Below, in pieces: positions 1 to 8,164 of a stretch of DNA of 17,099 nt. The position numbers and the translations under genes are program-made. Within the stretch, counting starts at the first letter, position 1, and each line of letters starts with the position of its first letter. This stretch comes from Treponema sp. (GTDB taxonomy: Bacteria > Spirochaetota > Spirochaetia > Treponematales > Breznakiellaceae). The stretch lies in assembly GCA_031281685.1 (NCBI GenBank), contig JAITFA010000044.1:1-17099 (forward strand), given 5' to 3'. Under the pieces are notes generated by a model that was given only the letters and a program-made list of their open reading frames with translations, made no database searches and was not told the DNA's origin.

Positions 1-6
1 TTTTTT

Positions 7-792
7 CTAAAGGTCTAGGTAGGAATCCGCGTAGAGAGTCTGGTTCATAATGATATCCGCTGATTTAATGGTTTCCATCATCCGTGGACTACAGGGGTTT
101 ACGATGGCGGAACTGAGGCCACACGCAATGCACATGGCAATCAGGACGGAATCCATGATGGGACGGATGTTTTTAGGCATCATGTTTGAGGCGTTGGAAA
201 GGCCGCAGACTGAGTTGAAACCCATGTCCTTAAGCTGGCGGATGAACGCGAGCATTTCGGCCTGTTTTTCCTGCATCCCCTTGATGACAAGGCACAGGGG
301 ATCAAACCACATATCCTCCGCCTCCATGCCCAGAGACAGCCCGCGTTCCAGCATCTCCTGACAAAAAGCCATGCGTTCCTCGTTATCCTTTGGAACCCCA
401 TGTTTGGAGCAGAGAGAAATGATGATGGCGTCATTAGCCGCCGCGAGATCAATGTTGGAAATACGATCCCCCGCGTCCGCGGAATTGATGAGGGGCTTAC
501 CCCGTGAGCGGTTATAAACAGAAATACCCGCCTCGATAGCCTTTTTATTGGCTGTATCCAGAGAAAGAGGGATATTATCACAGTGTTCCTGAAGCAACGT
601 TACCGCCCATTTCATCAGCTCTTCCCCGTCTTTTTCCGCGGGACCGATATTCACGTCCAGATACGAAGCTCCGGCGGCAATCTGTTCCTTTGCCCGCTGA
701 AGAATGGGCGCGGGATCACGAGCCGCCATTGCGGCGCGGATTGCCGGTGAGATACAGTGGATACGTTCTCCGATAACAACAAATTTACCCAT
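7..792 (-). CDS. acsE: 5-methyltetrahydrofolate:corrinoid/iron-sulfur protein methyltransferase
   Basis: This cytoplasmic enzyme moves the methyl group of methyl-H4folate to the cobalt of the corrinoid Fe-S protein AcsCD, linking the two branches of the Wood-Ljungdahl pathway. The 261-residue product is almost the length of the Moorella enzyme (262) and reads as one DHPS-type TIM barrel: GERI start at 8-11, LDVN at 45-48, SLD at 77-79, INSAD at 102-106, FDPL at 163-166 and GLSN at 197-200. By family comparison D79, N103, D164 and N200 are the pterin-binding positions. The start has a strong AGGAGG 7 bases upstream. It is the last visible gene of the cooS-cooC-acsB-acsD-acsC-acsE operon, 30 bp after acsC. 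Only six bases remain beyond its TAG stop, so a terminator or further operon genes cannot be seen. Confidence 0.95.
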   Translation of the reverse strand: MGKFVVIGERIHCISPAIRAAMAARDPAPILQRAKEQIAAGASYLDVNIGPAEKDGEELMKWAVTLLQEHCDNIPLSLDTANKKAIEAGISVYNRSRGKPLINSADAGDRISNIDLAAANDAIIISLCSKHGVPKDNEERMAFCQEMLERGLSLGMEAEDMWFDPLCLVIKGMQEKQAEMLAFIRQLKDMGFNSVCGLSNASNMMPKNIRPIMDSVLIAMCIACGLSSAIVNPCSPRMMETIKSADIIMNQTLYADSYLDL

Positions 793-822
793 ACTGATTC
801 CTCCTATAATAGTGATGTCTAT

Positions 823-2154
823 TCAGACTTTGAGTTCTTTGAGAAATTTAACCACACCCACCGCTTCATTGGGTGCGACGAGGATTCTCCAGCCCGGCAA
901 ACTTTCCTCCAGTTCGCCCTTGAGTACGGCGATTTTGCCGGGGATGATCAGATTGCGGTTCTTTATCTTGCCGTCAATGTTCTGTTCCTTAAAGAAGCGC
1001 GACAGGGAGCTGGCGGACAGCTTGCCCGCAGCCCAGGCAGTGAGTACCGAATAGCCGCCAGCATCTGAAATGAGCAGATTCACCGGCACCCCGGAACGTT
1101 CCAGTTCCCCGGAAACGATGAAATAGGTCAGGGCGAAATCCACCGTGGTAGCGCAGATGGCGTTTTCATCAGCGCCGTTGATGGGATAGATACCGGGTTC
1201 GACTTTCATGGGTTTTTGGGGATCGGTGAAGATATTTTGCCGGAGTCCGTAAAGAGGCAGCGCCTGAGCGTAGTCCATGGCGTCCAGAACGATGATGGAG
1301 CCGTACTTCATCGTGAAGAGCGTGGCCAGGGCAAGCTGGGCTGTTTTATCTTCCGGGGCGAGTTTTGCCGCGTTTACCAGAACGGGATAGCCAAAACTGC
1401 GATCCCCGTCTTTGAGGCTTGCCCGCCTGATCTGCACCGTATTGGCAAAGGCGTCCTTTACTGAAGCGCTTCCTGCGTCGATGATAAGGTTTTTGTTTCC
1501 CAGACCTTCCAGAGCCTTAACCGTATCGTAGATGGCGTCAAGATTCACTCCGGTAACGCCCAAGACAACTCCGGCTTTGGCTGCAATGGCGCAGAACTCT
1601 TTATAGTTGGATTCATCAGCGCCATTGAGAATGGGCTTTGCGTCTTTGGTAAGCGCAAGCGCGGCAGCGGCGGCTTCCGCGTCATTCACCTCCAGAATAA
1701 GGGTACGTCCCGTGTTGTGGGCTTTTTGGACTGTGGCTAAGAAAGCGTCCTTGTCTCCTTTGTATTCCACGTTGAGGAGTTCCACATACATGCGCTCGCC
1801 TATGCGTTCATAGTCCACTTTGAGAAGCTCCGGCAGTTTTTTATCAATGCTGTCGGAACAGACGCTTACGGCATAGAGGGTCTTTGAAACAAAGGTTTTG
1901 TCATGCCGGAAGAGTACCGTTTCTCCGCCCAGGGAGTGTTCACCTTTCCCCGCGCCTATTTTGATACTCTTCATGGGCGGCGCTGTTGCTTCGCCCAGTA
2001 TTGCCAAGGCTTCCGCAGACAGATGGGGACATTTTTCCAGCGGGAGGCTGCCTTGAGCCACTTTCATGGAAAAAGCCATGCAGGTGGGGTTTCCACATTT
2101 TTTACAATTTGTTCTTGGGGTCAGCTTGAATATATCCAATCCTTTAAGGGCCAT
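823..2154 (-). CDS. acsC: Corrinoid iron-sulfur protein, large subunit
   Basis: Large (gamma) subunit of the corrinoid Fe-S protein. It carries the methyl group as methyl-Co(III) from AcsE to cluster A of acetyl-CoA synthase. The 443-residue product begins with a [4Fe-4S] motif at C17, C20, C25 and C42 (CX2CX4CX16C), the low-potential cluster that reactivates oxidised cobalamin. A TIM-barrel middle follows, and the C-terminal part (about 325-443) contains SDAGGYSVLTAWAAGKLS, consistent with the family's cobalamin-binding domain. The ATG has AAGGAG 5 bases upstream, and the gap from the acsD stop is only 15 bp, so the two subunits are probably translated together. No truncation or missing cysteine is seen. 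Confidence 0.96.
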   Translation of the reverse strand: MALKGLDIFKLTPRTNCKKCGNPTCMAFSMKVAQGSLPLEKCPHLSAEALAILGEATAPPMKSIKIGAGKGEHSLGGETVLFRHDKTFVSKTLYAVSVCSDSIDKKLPELLKVDYERIGERMYVELLNVEYKGDKDAFLATVQKAHNTGRTLILEVNDAEAAAAALALTKDAKPILNGADESNYKEFCAIAAKAGVVLGVTGVNLDAIYDTVKALEGLGNKNLIIDAGSASVKDAFANTVQIRRASLKDGDRSFGYPVLVNAAKLAPEDKTAQLALATLFTMKYGSIIVLDAMDYAQALPLYGLRQNIFTDPQKPMKVEPGIYPINGADENAICATTVDFALTYFIVSGELERSGVPVNLLISDAGGYSVLTAWAAGKLSASSLSRFFKEQNIDGKIKNRNLIIPGKIAVLKGELEESLPGWRILVAPNEAVGVVKFLKELKV

Positions 2155-2169
2155 GTTTACTCCTTTTGA

Positions 2170-3111
2170 TCACATCAAGTCAGATATTAATTTTGAGACC
2201 ACTGCCACGGAAGCGGGATGCCGCAAGATTACCGCATTGGAACCTGCTGCCAGGGAAGCCACAGCAGTGGAAATTTCCATATTGACGCCGCGCTGCTCCA
2301 CTGGTCCCCAGTCAGGGAAATCCTCTTCGCTCACCACGGATTCCTTGACTGACCAGGCTTCCTGGGCTATTGGGCTAATGATGGGCATCTGAAGCATGGT
2401 ATCGTTCTGGGCGAGTGCCGCGCCTTTGACCCGTTCTATGGTGGAGGCGACATACTCAAACCCATAGCCAGCGGCGGCGGAACCGAGGTTCATCACCACG
2501 TTTTCCCCGGATACTCCTATTTGGGAAATGAGTACGTTTAACTGCTTCGCCAGATTAATATCCACCGAGGATTCAGCGCCTATCTTTTGTCCGTAAGCCT
2601 GAACTGCGGCAACGGCGATGGACTTATAGTTGTCCTCTTTTGCGGACATGAGCAGTACGTTTTTTCCCTGGAGGGCTTCGGCAATCTTCGGCAGGAGTTC
2701 CTTGTCCTTCTCGGCGTTGCCACTACCTCTGATTACCAGTGGCAGACAGACCTTTTCGGCCACTGCTTTACAGAGGGCTACCGAATCCTCAATAGAGGCA
2801 TTGCCTCCATTAGGGTCAGCGCTGTCGAGGACTAGACTGATGAAGCTTACTCCGGGCAGGGTGCAGGCGCGACCTGCGGCATCGACGACACTTTCCGCGC
2901 CAGCGTAAAAGCTGGCAATGCCGGGTAACTGCCTGTCGGGTCCCATGTCCGAGATTTCAAGACCTACCCGAGGAGGGTTCTTGATGGATCCATCGAAGCT
3001 ATACAATGGAAGCAGGTTTTCACCGCCGAGGGTAAGGGCTGTATCGCCTGTACCGATTACCACTTCTTTTATGGCGGCGGAAAATTTTTGTGGGACTTGC
3101 TTAAAGGGCAT
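2170..3111 (-). CDS. acsD: Corrinoid iron-sulfur protein, small subunit
   Basis: Small (delta) subunit of the corrinoid Fe-S protein, the partner of AcsC. In the known complex its TIM barrel supports the corrinoid held by the large subunit. The 313-residue product has the family's N-terminal block TALTLGGENLLPLYSFDG (about residues 24-41), followed by the GLEISDMGPD segment. It has no cysteine cluster of its own, as expected. The start is supported by GAGGAG 6 bases upstream. The gene follows acsB after a 51-bp gap that contains a GC-rich hairpin, the longest gap inside the operon, and precedes acsC by 15 bp. Confidence 0.95.
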   Translation of the reverse strand: MPFKQVPQKFSAAIKEVVIGTGDTALTLGGENLLPLYSFDGSIKNPPRVGLEISDMGPDRQLPGIASFYAGAESVVDAAGRACTLPGVSFISLVLDSADPNGGNASIEDSVALCKAVAEKVCLPLVIRGSGNAEKDKELLPKIAEALQGKNVLLMSAKEDNYKSIAVAAVQAYGQKIGAESSVDINLAKQLNVLISQIGVSGENVVMNLGSAAAGYGFEYVASTIERVKGAALAQNDTMLQMPIISPIAQEAWSVKESVVSEEDFPDWGPVEQRGVNMEISTAVASLAAGSNAVILRHPASVAVVSKLISDLM

Positions 3112-3132
3112 AACAAACTCCTCTCTCTTATT

Positions 3133-3155
3133 TCCGGGCTACTAGCACACCCGGA
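3133..3155 (-). promoter_or_regulatory. Intercistronic hairpin between acsB and acsD
   Basis: In the 51-bp gap a perfect 6-bp GC-rich stem (TCCGGG/CCCGGA) encloses an 11-base loop. No T-run follows, so it is not a standard intrinsic terminator. A plausible role is RNA processing or transcript stabilisation that sets the AcsB to AcsCD ratio. The hairpin is seen; the role is inferred. Confidence 0.4.
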
Positions 3156-3162
3156 TACACTT

Positions 3163-5292
3163 CTAAATCAAAGGCTCCATGCTCAGGACCGGATGGTTCT
3201 TCTCACTCAGATAGGTGGCAAGGGTTTCCACATCCTCGGCAATGGTCTCATCGGCGATGAGGTCGGTAAAATTCTCCAGCCCGTAGAGTTCCTGTGCGGT
3301 TTTATTGAGCCTTGGATAAACCAGTTCCTTCAACGCCTTGGGCATCCACACGATCCGAGCGGAACCACCGTCGGCCTTCATGAATTTCTTGGAAGCAATA
3401 AAATGCTTGCCGTGTCCCATGAACCCGGGAGTCTGCACTCCTCCACCAGTCATGGAGGCCATTTCGGAGAAGGTCATGCCCAAAGGAGTCATGCCCGTGT
3501 GTTCCCGGTTCACGATAACCACCCCGCCGGTCATAGGCTCAATACCGCAGATGCACTCAAAGCAACCGCAACTAGTCATGGGGTCTTGCATGATCGAATA
3601 GAGGGATACCTGTTCCAAGGAACCGTGGGAACCCTGTTTAACCGCCTCGTTCACGTCTTCCCATATCCCAACATTTTCATCTATCACCCGTTCTTTGGTA
3701 ACCACTTGGCAGGGACCGTTGGGGTCAAGCTCATTGGTGGCCTTTGCGTCAAGCCAAGAGACAGCGCCGCAAAGGCCGAGTCGTTCCGGGGTAACGATGC
3801 AGACGTGGGCAGGAGAGAAGGACTGACAGAGGATGCAGTTATAGAATATGGAAACATTTTCATCAGTCAGGGATACGAGCCGGGCATCACGGGCATCATA
3901 TACCTTATTCGCCGCAACCCGAAGTTCCTTGAGCTGTTCGGGTATGGTATATATCTTCACCTGGCATTTATCCACCACACTTTCATAATCGTTTTTTACC
4001 TTTGCGTAGAGTACTTCGCCGATGTGTTTCGCCCTGAAACCCGCCTCAAAAGCGGTTTTGCTCACCCGTATACGGATAAGATCCCGCTGACCTGTATGCA
4101 TGACACCTTCGACACAGTTGAGGAAGTTATGGAATCGGCGTTCAAAAACAGACTCAAAGTCGGACTGCATGTTTTTGCCCGCCACCTCAACAATATAACC
4201 CAGGGCGAAGCGGCTGCCCGGTTTCACGGAATCAATATCCGGGCCAATGAGTTCTATGGAATGATCTTCTATCTCGCTGCTTTCCCGTGTCTGCACAAGC
4301 TCAAAGCAATCCATCCGGGAACCGTCAATGTCTACCTGCATATCGTTCCGGCGGATGATTTCCCCCTCAAAAGCAGTGGAGAAAGCGACGGGAATATCGA
4401 TCTTCGTTACTTTAATCTTAATATCCCTAGCTTCAAGGGAAGTCTCGATAAAGTCATGGGAATTTTCCTGAATGATGAGACTTTTGGGAACCCGCCACAT
4501 ATCCTTGGTATCATTGGTAATCACCGGGAAGCCCATGGCGATAGCTCCAGCGCCAGCGCCGACCACAATATCAGTTACCGGATCAAAGGCATTAACAAAA
4601 GCCCGGATACGCTGAAAGGTATACTGGTCAAGTTCTTCACGGTCTCCAGGCTGAACAGCGCCGAAGATCATGGCTGCCCGGTTTACAAAGGATATGATAT
4701 GGGACACACACCAGATATCAGGCCCCACCGGGACAACCCGAACTGGGAATCCCATGTTCAGATTCATCCGTTTAGCCTGATCGATAATACCACCGATGAG
4801 GAAGACAAAGATCGCCCGTGACTGATAGCCCTTGATAAGCTCCACCGCCTCCTTGTCCGAAGGAGCGGGACCAATGATAACCACAAAACCCGGAAGGTCT
4901 CCGGTAACCAAGGGAACCCCCAATTCCCGAACTTCCGCGTCAGAGAGATGCCCGTGGTAGTCAGTCCCGTACGGTTCAGGGCTACGGACGTATTTGCATG
5001 CCTCAATAACTTCAGCGGCAAGGAAGGTTCCAAACCCGGACTTAAAGACATCCGCCAGACGGTTCCCGTGAGGCATCCAAGCTTTTACTTCGGGGAAAGC
5101 CGCTTTGAGGTCTCCCAGAGTGATAATTTTTTTTGCGAGATATGCTAAGTGATTGGCCAAAAAATAACCCGTATTCGGCATATTGAGTGGGGCGGATTCA
5201 CCTAAGTCCGCCACAGTATTGTTCAGGGTTTCTTCGGCGAGCGCATACATTTCGTCAACCCCATCAAAAACGCGATTGAAAAGCAATTTCAT
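3163..5292 (-). CDS. acsB: Acetyl-CoA synthase (CODH/ACS alpha subunit)
   Basis: Condenses CO, the methyl group from AcsCD and CoA into acetyl-CoA at the Ni-Ni-[4Fe-4S] cluster A. The 709-residue product is 20 shorter than the Moorella protein (729), apparently at the N-terminus. All cluster A ligands are present at a constant offset of 20: C486, C489, C498 and C508 for the cubane side, and C575-G-C577 for the distal nickel, with C489 bridging to the proximal nickel. F492 in the CQSF motif corresponds to the conserved Phe512 near the active site. The N-terminal CO-tunnel domain (about 1-290), middle domain and cluster A domain (about 480-709) are all intact. The start lies 5 bp past the cooC stop, with GGAGGAGG inside the end of cooC 10 bases upstream. 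A long open frame on the opposite strand is a coding shadow. Confidence 0.97.
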   Translation of the reverse strand: MKLLFNRVFDGVDEMYALAEETLNNTVADLGESAPLNMPNTGYFLANHLAYLAKKIITLGDLKAAFPEVKAWMPHGNRLADVFKSGFGTFLAAEVIEACKYVRSPEPYGTDYHGHLSDAEVRELGVPLVTGDLPGFVVIIGPAPSDKEAVELIKGYQSRAIFVFLIGGIIDQAKRMNLNMGFPVRVVPVGPDIWCVSHIISFVNRAAMIFGAVQPGDREELDQYTFQRIRAFVNAFDPVTDIVVGAGAGAIAMGFPVITNDTKDMWRVPKSLIIQENSHDFIETSLEARDIKIKVTKIDIPVAFSTAFEGEIIRRNDMQVDIDGSRMDCFELVQTRESSEIEDHSIELIGPDIDSVKPGSRFALGYIVEVAGKNMQSDFESVFERRFHNFLNCVEGVMHTGQRDLIRIRVSKTAFEAGFRAKHIGEVLYAKVKNDYESVVDKCQVKIYTIPEQLKELRVAANKVYDARDARLVSLTDENVSIFYNCILCQSFSPAHVCIVTPERLGLCGAVSWLDAKATNELDPNGPCQVVTKERVIDENVGIWEDVNEAVKQGSHGSLEQVSLYSIMQDPMTSCGCFECICGIEPMTGGVVIVNREHTGMTPLGMTFSEMASMTGGGVQTPGFMGHGKHFIASKKFMKADGGSARIVWMPKALKELVYPRLNKTAQELYGLENFTDLIADETIAEDVETLATYLSEKNHPVLSMEPLI

Positions 5293-5297
5293 CGAAC

Positions 5298-6080
5298 CTA
5301 TTCCTCCTCCGACATGGAATCGATACGTTCCTTAATCTTCCGAATCTCTTCCCTGGCATCTGCGCTTGTGTCAAAGGGAGCCAAGCCCTGCCGGTCGGCA
5401 GCAACTATCCCTTCATTATAATGAATGAAACCGAGTAGCCTTTCTTCGCCGATCCGGGTTTTCAGGAATTCCTCATCCGCAATTCCCTGTACTTTGTTCG
5501 CTACCACGCTTATCTTCTGGACACCGAGGTCTGCAGCCAAGGGTTTCAGTTTGAACAAGGTCTGAACGCTCCGTTCCCCGGGCTCGACCACCACGATAAA
5601 GCGGTCAACCATACCTGCGGTTCCTCGCCCCAGATGTTCAAGCCCAGCCTCCATATCCATAATAACCACTTCATCACGGGCAATGACCAAGTGGGAAATG
5701 ACCCGTTTAAGCATCACATGCTCAGGACATACACAACCGCCCCCGCCGGTTTCTACCGTCCCCATGACAAGGAGCTTTACCCCGTGTTTCTCACGGGAAA
5801 ACCGATCCGGTATATCATCCACACGGGGGTTGATCTTAAAGAACCGTCCGTAGCCATCATTATCCGATCCGGTGCGCTCGGCGATAAGGTCCTTCATTTT
5901 AGAAATCGGGGTAATGTCCTGAAGTTCCGTTTCGGTAAAACCCAAGGCAGCCCCCAAGTTTGCATCGGGGTCTACATCCACTGCCAGAACTTTTCTTCCT
6001 TCTTCCGCATAAAGCCGGGCAAGCACAGCGGCAAGGGTCGTTTTGCCAACGCCGCCCTTTCCGGTAATGGCGATTTTCAT
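5298..6080 (-). CDS. cooC: CooC/AcsF-type nickel-insertion ATPase
   Basis: MinD/SIMIBI-class ATPase that matures nickel enzymes of this pathway; relatives load Ni into CO dehydrogenase (CooC) or acetyl-CoA synthase (AcsF). The 260-residue product has a deviant Walker A, GKGGVGKTT, at 7-15 with the signature lysine K8, a DVDPDANLG switch at 35-43, the dimer-interface metal motif C116-V-C118, and a hydrophobic Walker B-like strand ending in MDMEAGLEHLGRG at about 141-153. It lies between the two nickel enzymes it probably serves, 13 bp after cooS and 5 bp before acsB. Its start has only a weak, distant AGGA, suggesting translational coupling to cooS. Whether it serves CooS, AcsB or both cannot be told from sequence. 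Confidence 0.93.
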   Translation of the reverse strand: MKIAITGKGGVGKTTLAAVLARLYAEEGRKVLAVDVDPDANLGAALGFTETELQDITPISKMKDLIAERTGSDNDGYGRFFKINPRVDDIPDRFSREKHGVKLLVMGTVETGGGGCVCPEHVMLKRVISHLVIARDEVVIMDMEAGLEHLGRGTAGMVDRFIVVVEPGERSVQTLFKLKPLAADLGVQKISVVANKVQGIADEEFLKTRIGEERLLGFIHYNEGIVAADRQGLAPFDTSADAREEIRKIKERIDSMSEEE

Positions 6081-6093
6081 AGATTCCGATGTC

Positions 6094-8052
6094 CTATATT
6101 CCCAAAGCGGTTCGTTTTGCTTCGATACCGTTGATGATGTTTGTTACCAATTCGTGAGGGTCCTTGTTGATGATGAATCCCCCGCCAGTGATCTTCCGGG
6201 TTCCCTGGGTAATAAGTTCCATCATTTGGGAACTTCCCTTAACCTGAGGTTCTATCCCCAAGTAAACATCCAAGCCAGTGGATACCACATAATTGGCGAT
6301 AGAAACCGCCTTTTCTCTCATCCATTCCGGGGCGCAACCAAGTACCGGTATTTGGGTAATATCCACCCCCCAGTCACGGGCAATCCCGTTGGCCAAGAGC
6401 ATCATACGGCTGATGTCTACGCAGGCTCCCATGTGAAGGATGGGCGGAATGTTTACCAAATCGCAGACACGCCGTAACCCCGCACCACAGAGATACTTGG
6501 CGTCCTTTTGGAGTAGTCCCGCCTTAGTAGCGACTTGAGCGGCGCAACCTGTGGCCACGATGAGGATGTCGTTTTTCAATAGTTCCTTCATGATCTCGAA
6601 GTGAGAATAGTCCGGTCTCACCCGTGGGTTATTACAGCCCACAATAGCAACAGCCCCTCGGAGTACACCAGCTTTTATCGCATCAATCGCTGGCCGGTAG
6701 GAACCGAGTTCGTCCACGTGACTGTTGGTCACCCCATCAAGGTGTTTGATAATCTGTTCGCATGGATAACCTACAGTGGCGGTTTGCTTGTGTTCAGGGA
6801 TGAATACCCGTGAAGGCTCCCGGTTTTGATAGTTATCCACCGCCATTCTTACCAAGTCCTTGGCCTGCTCAAAGGCTGTTTCCTGCTTAAATTCCACATA
6901 AATAGAACCGGGGATACGGGCGATTGGGGAACTGGTAACAAATTTCGTATGGAAACATTCACTTAAAGGGGACAGAGACGGGAATATACACTGGACATCC
7001 ACGCACATCATCTCTACAGCGCCGGTAAGGATCGCGTTTTCCTGTTGCAGGAAGTTTCCCGCCATCCGTACTCCATGGCGCATGGCAATTTCGTTGGCAG
7101 TACAGCAAAGTCCCACCACATTGATCCCCTTGGAACCCTTGCTCCTGGAGTAATCCACCAGCTCCTTTACTTCAGCGGCAGTTACCACCATCTCAGAAAA
7201 AACAGGATCATGGCCGTGTACCACGATATTGACCATATCTTTCTCCAAGACCCCAAGATTCCCTTCGGTGTTCCATACCGTAGGGGTTCCAAAAAGGATA
7301 TCGGTGATCTCTGTACCCATCATGGAACCGCCCCAGCCGTTTGCCAGGCTGGTCCTGAGACCCTGCCGCACCAGAGCTTCGGCATCGGCGGTATTCCCCA
7401 TGTGAGTCATGTGGAGGGAGGTAACGATTTCCCGATCTATGGAGCGGGGTTCTATGCCCTGATCATGCCAAACCTTTTGCCGCGCCGGGATAGCCCGCTT
7501 AATGAAACGCTGTGTACCAGCGATCTTCCCAAATTCATGGAGCCCGGTTTCAGCAACCTCATGGGCAATATCGTAAACATTCCGGCCTTCGGTGGGAATC
7601 TCCCATTCCTTGGCTAGGCGAATAAGTTTTTGCTCGTCTCTGACACGGTAGTTTCCCTCTGGACTTGAGCTGAGAAGTACATGGAGGATTTCCCGCGCAT
7701 GGTCTGAGTGGGCTGAAGTTCCTGCCGCAATGGTTCTGAGGTAGTTTCGCCCCGCGATGGCATGGGCGTCAGCGCCGCAGATGCCTCGCGAAGCCTTGGG
7801 GGTAATCCGGCAGGGTCCCATAGAACAGTTTCTACAGCAGATGCCGTCTTCTCCGAACCTGCAATGGGGAGTCTGGTTCTTATTGCGATCCTCCCAAGTT
7901 TCCGCGCATACCGCGCAGGCGGTTTCTTTAAGTTTGGCGGTATCCGCCTCCATCTGCTCAATAGTAGTAACGTGTTCAAGGATTCTCAAAACCAAACTCC
8001 TTACATTGATATCCTTATCATAAATAATCTTAGAATTTATTCCTTGATTCAT
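6094..8052 (-). CDS. cooS: Anaerobic Ni-Fe carbon monoxide dehydrogenase catalytic subunit (AcsA/CooS)
   Basis: Homodimeric enzyme reducing CO2 to CO and passing the CO to AcsB. The 652-residue product has the N-terminal cluster block with C64 and C72 (cluster D, at the dimer interface) and C73, C76, C81 and C92 (cluster B). Expected cluster C ligands are all present: a histidine in HGHDP (279-283), C317 in CCTANE, C355 in DVQC, C473 in VGCNNP, C503 in TGCAAQ and C544 in GACVDISR. Ligand roles are by family comparison. It is the first gene of the operon and has no Shine-Dalgarno before its ATG; a TCTAAT -10-like hexamer ends 9 bases upstream, so the transcript may be nearly leaderless. The product lacks any signal peptide and is cytoplasmic. 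Confidence 0.96.
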   Translation of the reverse strand: MNQGINSKIIYDKDINVRSLVLRILEHVTTIEQMEADTAKLKETACAVCAETWEDRNKNQTPHCRFGEDGICCRNCSMGPCRITPKASRGICGADAHAIAGRNYLRTIAAGTSAHSDHAREILHVLLSSSPEGNYRVRDEQKLIRLAKEWEIPTEGRNVYDIAHEVAETGLHEFGKIAGTQRFIKRAIPARQKVWHDQGIEPRSIDREIVTSLHMTHMGNTADAEALVRQGLRTSLANGWGGSMMGTEITDILFGTPTVWNTEGNLGVLEKDMVNIVVHGHDPVFSEMVVTAAEVKELVDYSRSKGSKGINVVGLCCTANEIAMRHGVRMAGNFLQQENAILTGAVEMMCVDVQCIFPSLSPLSECFHTKFVTSSPIARIPGSIYVEFKQETAFEQAKDLVRMAVDNYQNREPSRVFIPEHKQTATVGYPCEQIIKHLDGVTNSHVDELGSYRPAIDAIKAGVLRGAVAIVGCNNPRVRPDYSHFEIMKELLKNDILIVATGCAAQVATKAGLLQKDAKYLCGAGLRRVCDLVNIPPILHMGACVDISRMMLLANGIARDWGVDITQIPVLGCAPEWMREKAVSIANYVVSTGLDVYLGIEPQVKGSSQMMELITQGTRKITGGGFIINKDPHELVTNIINGIEAKRTALGI

Positions 8053-8061
8053 TTGCTAAGA

Positions 8062-8097
8062 ATTAGAACTATGTTGTCAAGTTTCCCGATAAACTTG
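8062..8097 (-). promoter_or_regulatory. Predicted cooS operon promoter with operator-like inverted repeat
   Basis: The -10-like TCTAAT (8062-8067, minus strand; 5 of 6 consensus bases) has no recognisable -35 at 17-bp spacing. The six bases at that position (8085-8090) are exactly the loop of a perfect 7-bp inverted repeat, CAAGTTT-N6-AAACTTG (8078-8097). A dimeric regulator bound there would sit on the -35 site of the acs operon and could also influence the divergent gene. A consensus TTGACA is also present on the minus strand (8075-8080), but it lies only 7 bases from TCTAAT. The repeat is certain; the regulatory role is inferred. Confidence 0.45.
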
Positions 8098-8116
8098 TTT
8101 TCCAACCCCGGATTGC

Positions 8117-8145
8117 TTGACAGGATAAAAAAGGGGATTGATCAT
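8117..8145 (+). promoter_or_regulatory. Predicted promoter of the second methyltransferase gene
   Basis: A perfect -35 TTGACA (8117-8122), a 17-bp spacer and a -10-like GATCAT (8140-8145; 4 of 6) point rightwards. Transcription would begin near 8152, giving a leader of about a dozen bases that contains GAGGT (8155-8159), 5 bases before the ATG at 8165. Confidence 0.45.
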
Positions 8146-8164
8146 ACCCTCAATGAGGTAACCG

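Noticed and set aside
1..6. Terminator after acsE
   Set aside because: On the transcribed strand these bases are A rather than T, and no stem can be seen before the window ends.
3088..4821. 577-codon open frame on the plus strand
   Set aside because: It lies almost wholly antisense to acsB, whose cofactor residues are intact, and resembles no family I know. It is a codon-bias shadow.
8053..8164. Cobalamin or folate riboswitch upstream of the acs operon or second methyltransferase
   Set aside because: The 112-bp divergent gap is too short for a cobalamin riboswitch on either strand, and both predicted leaders are nearly absent.
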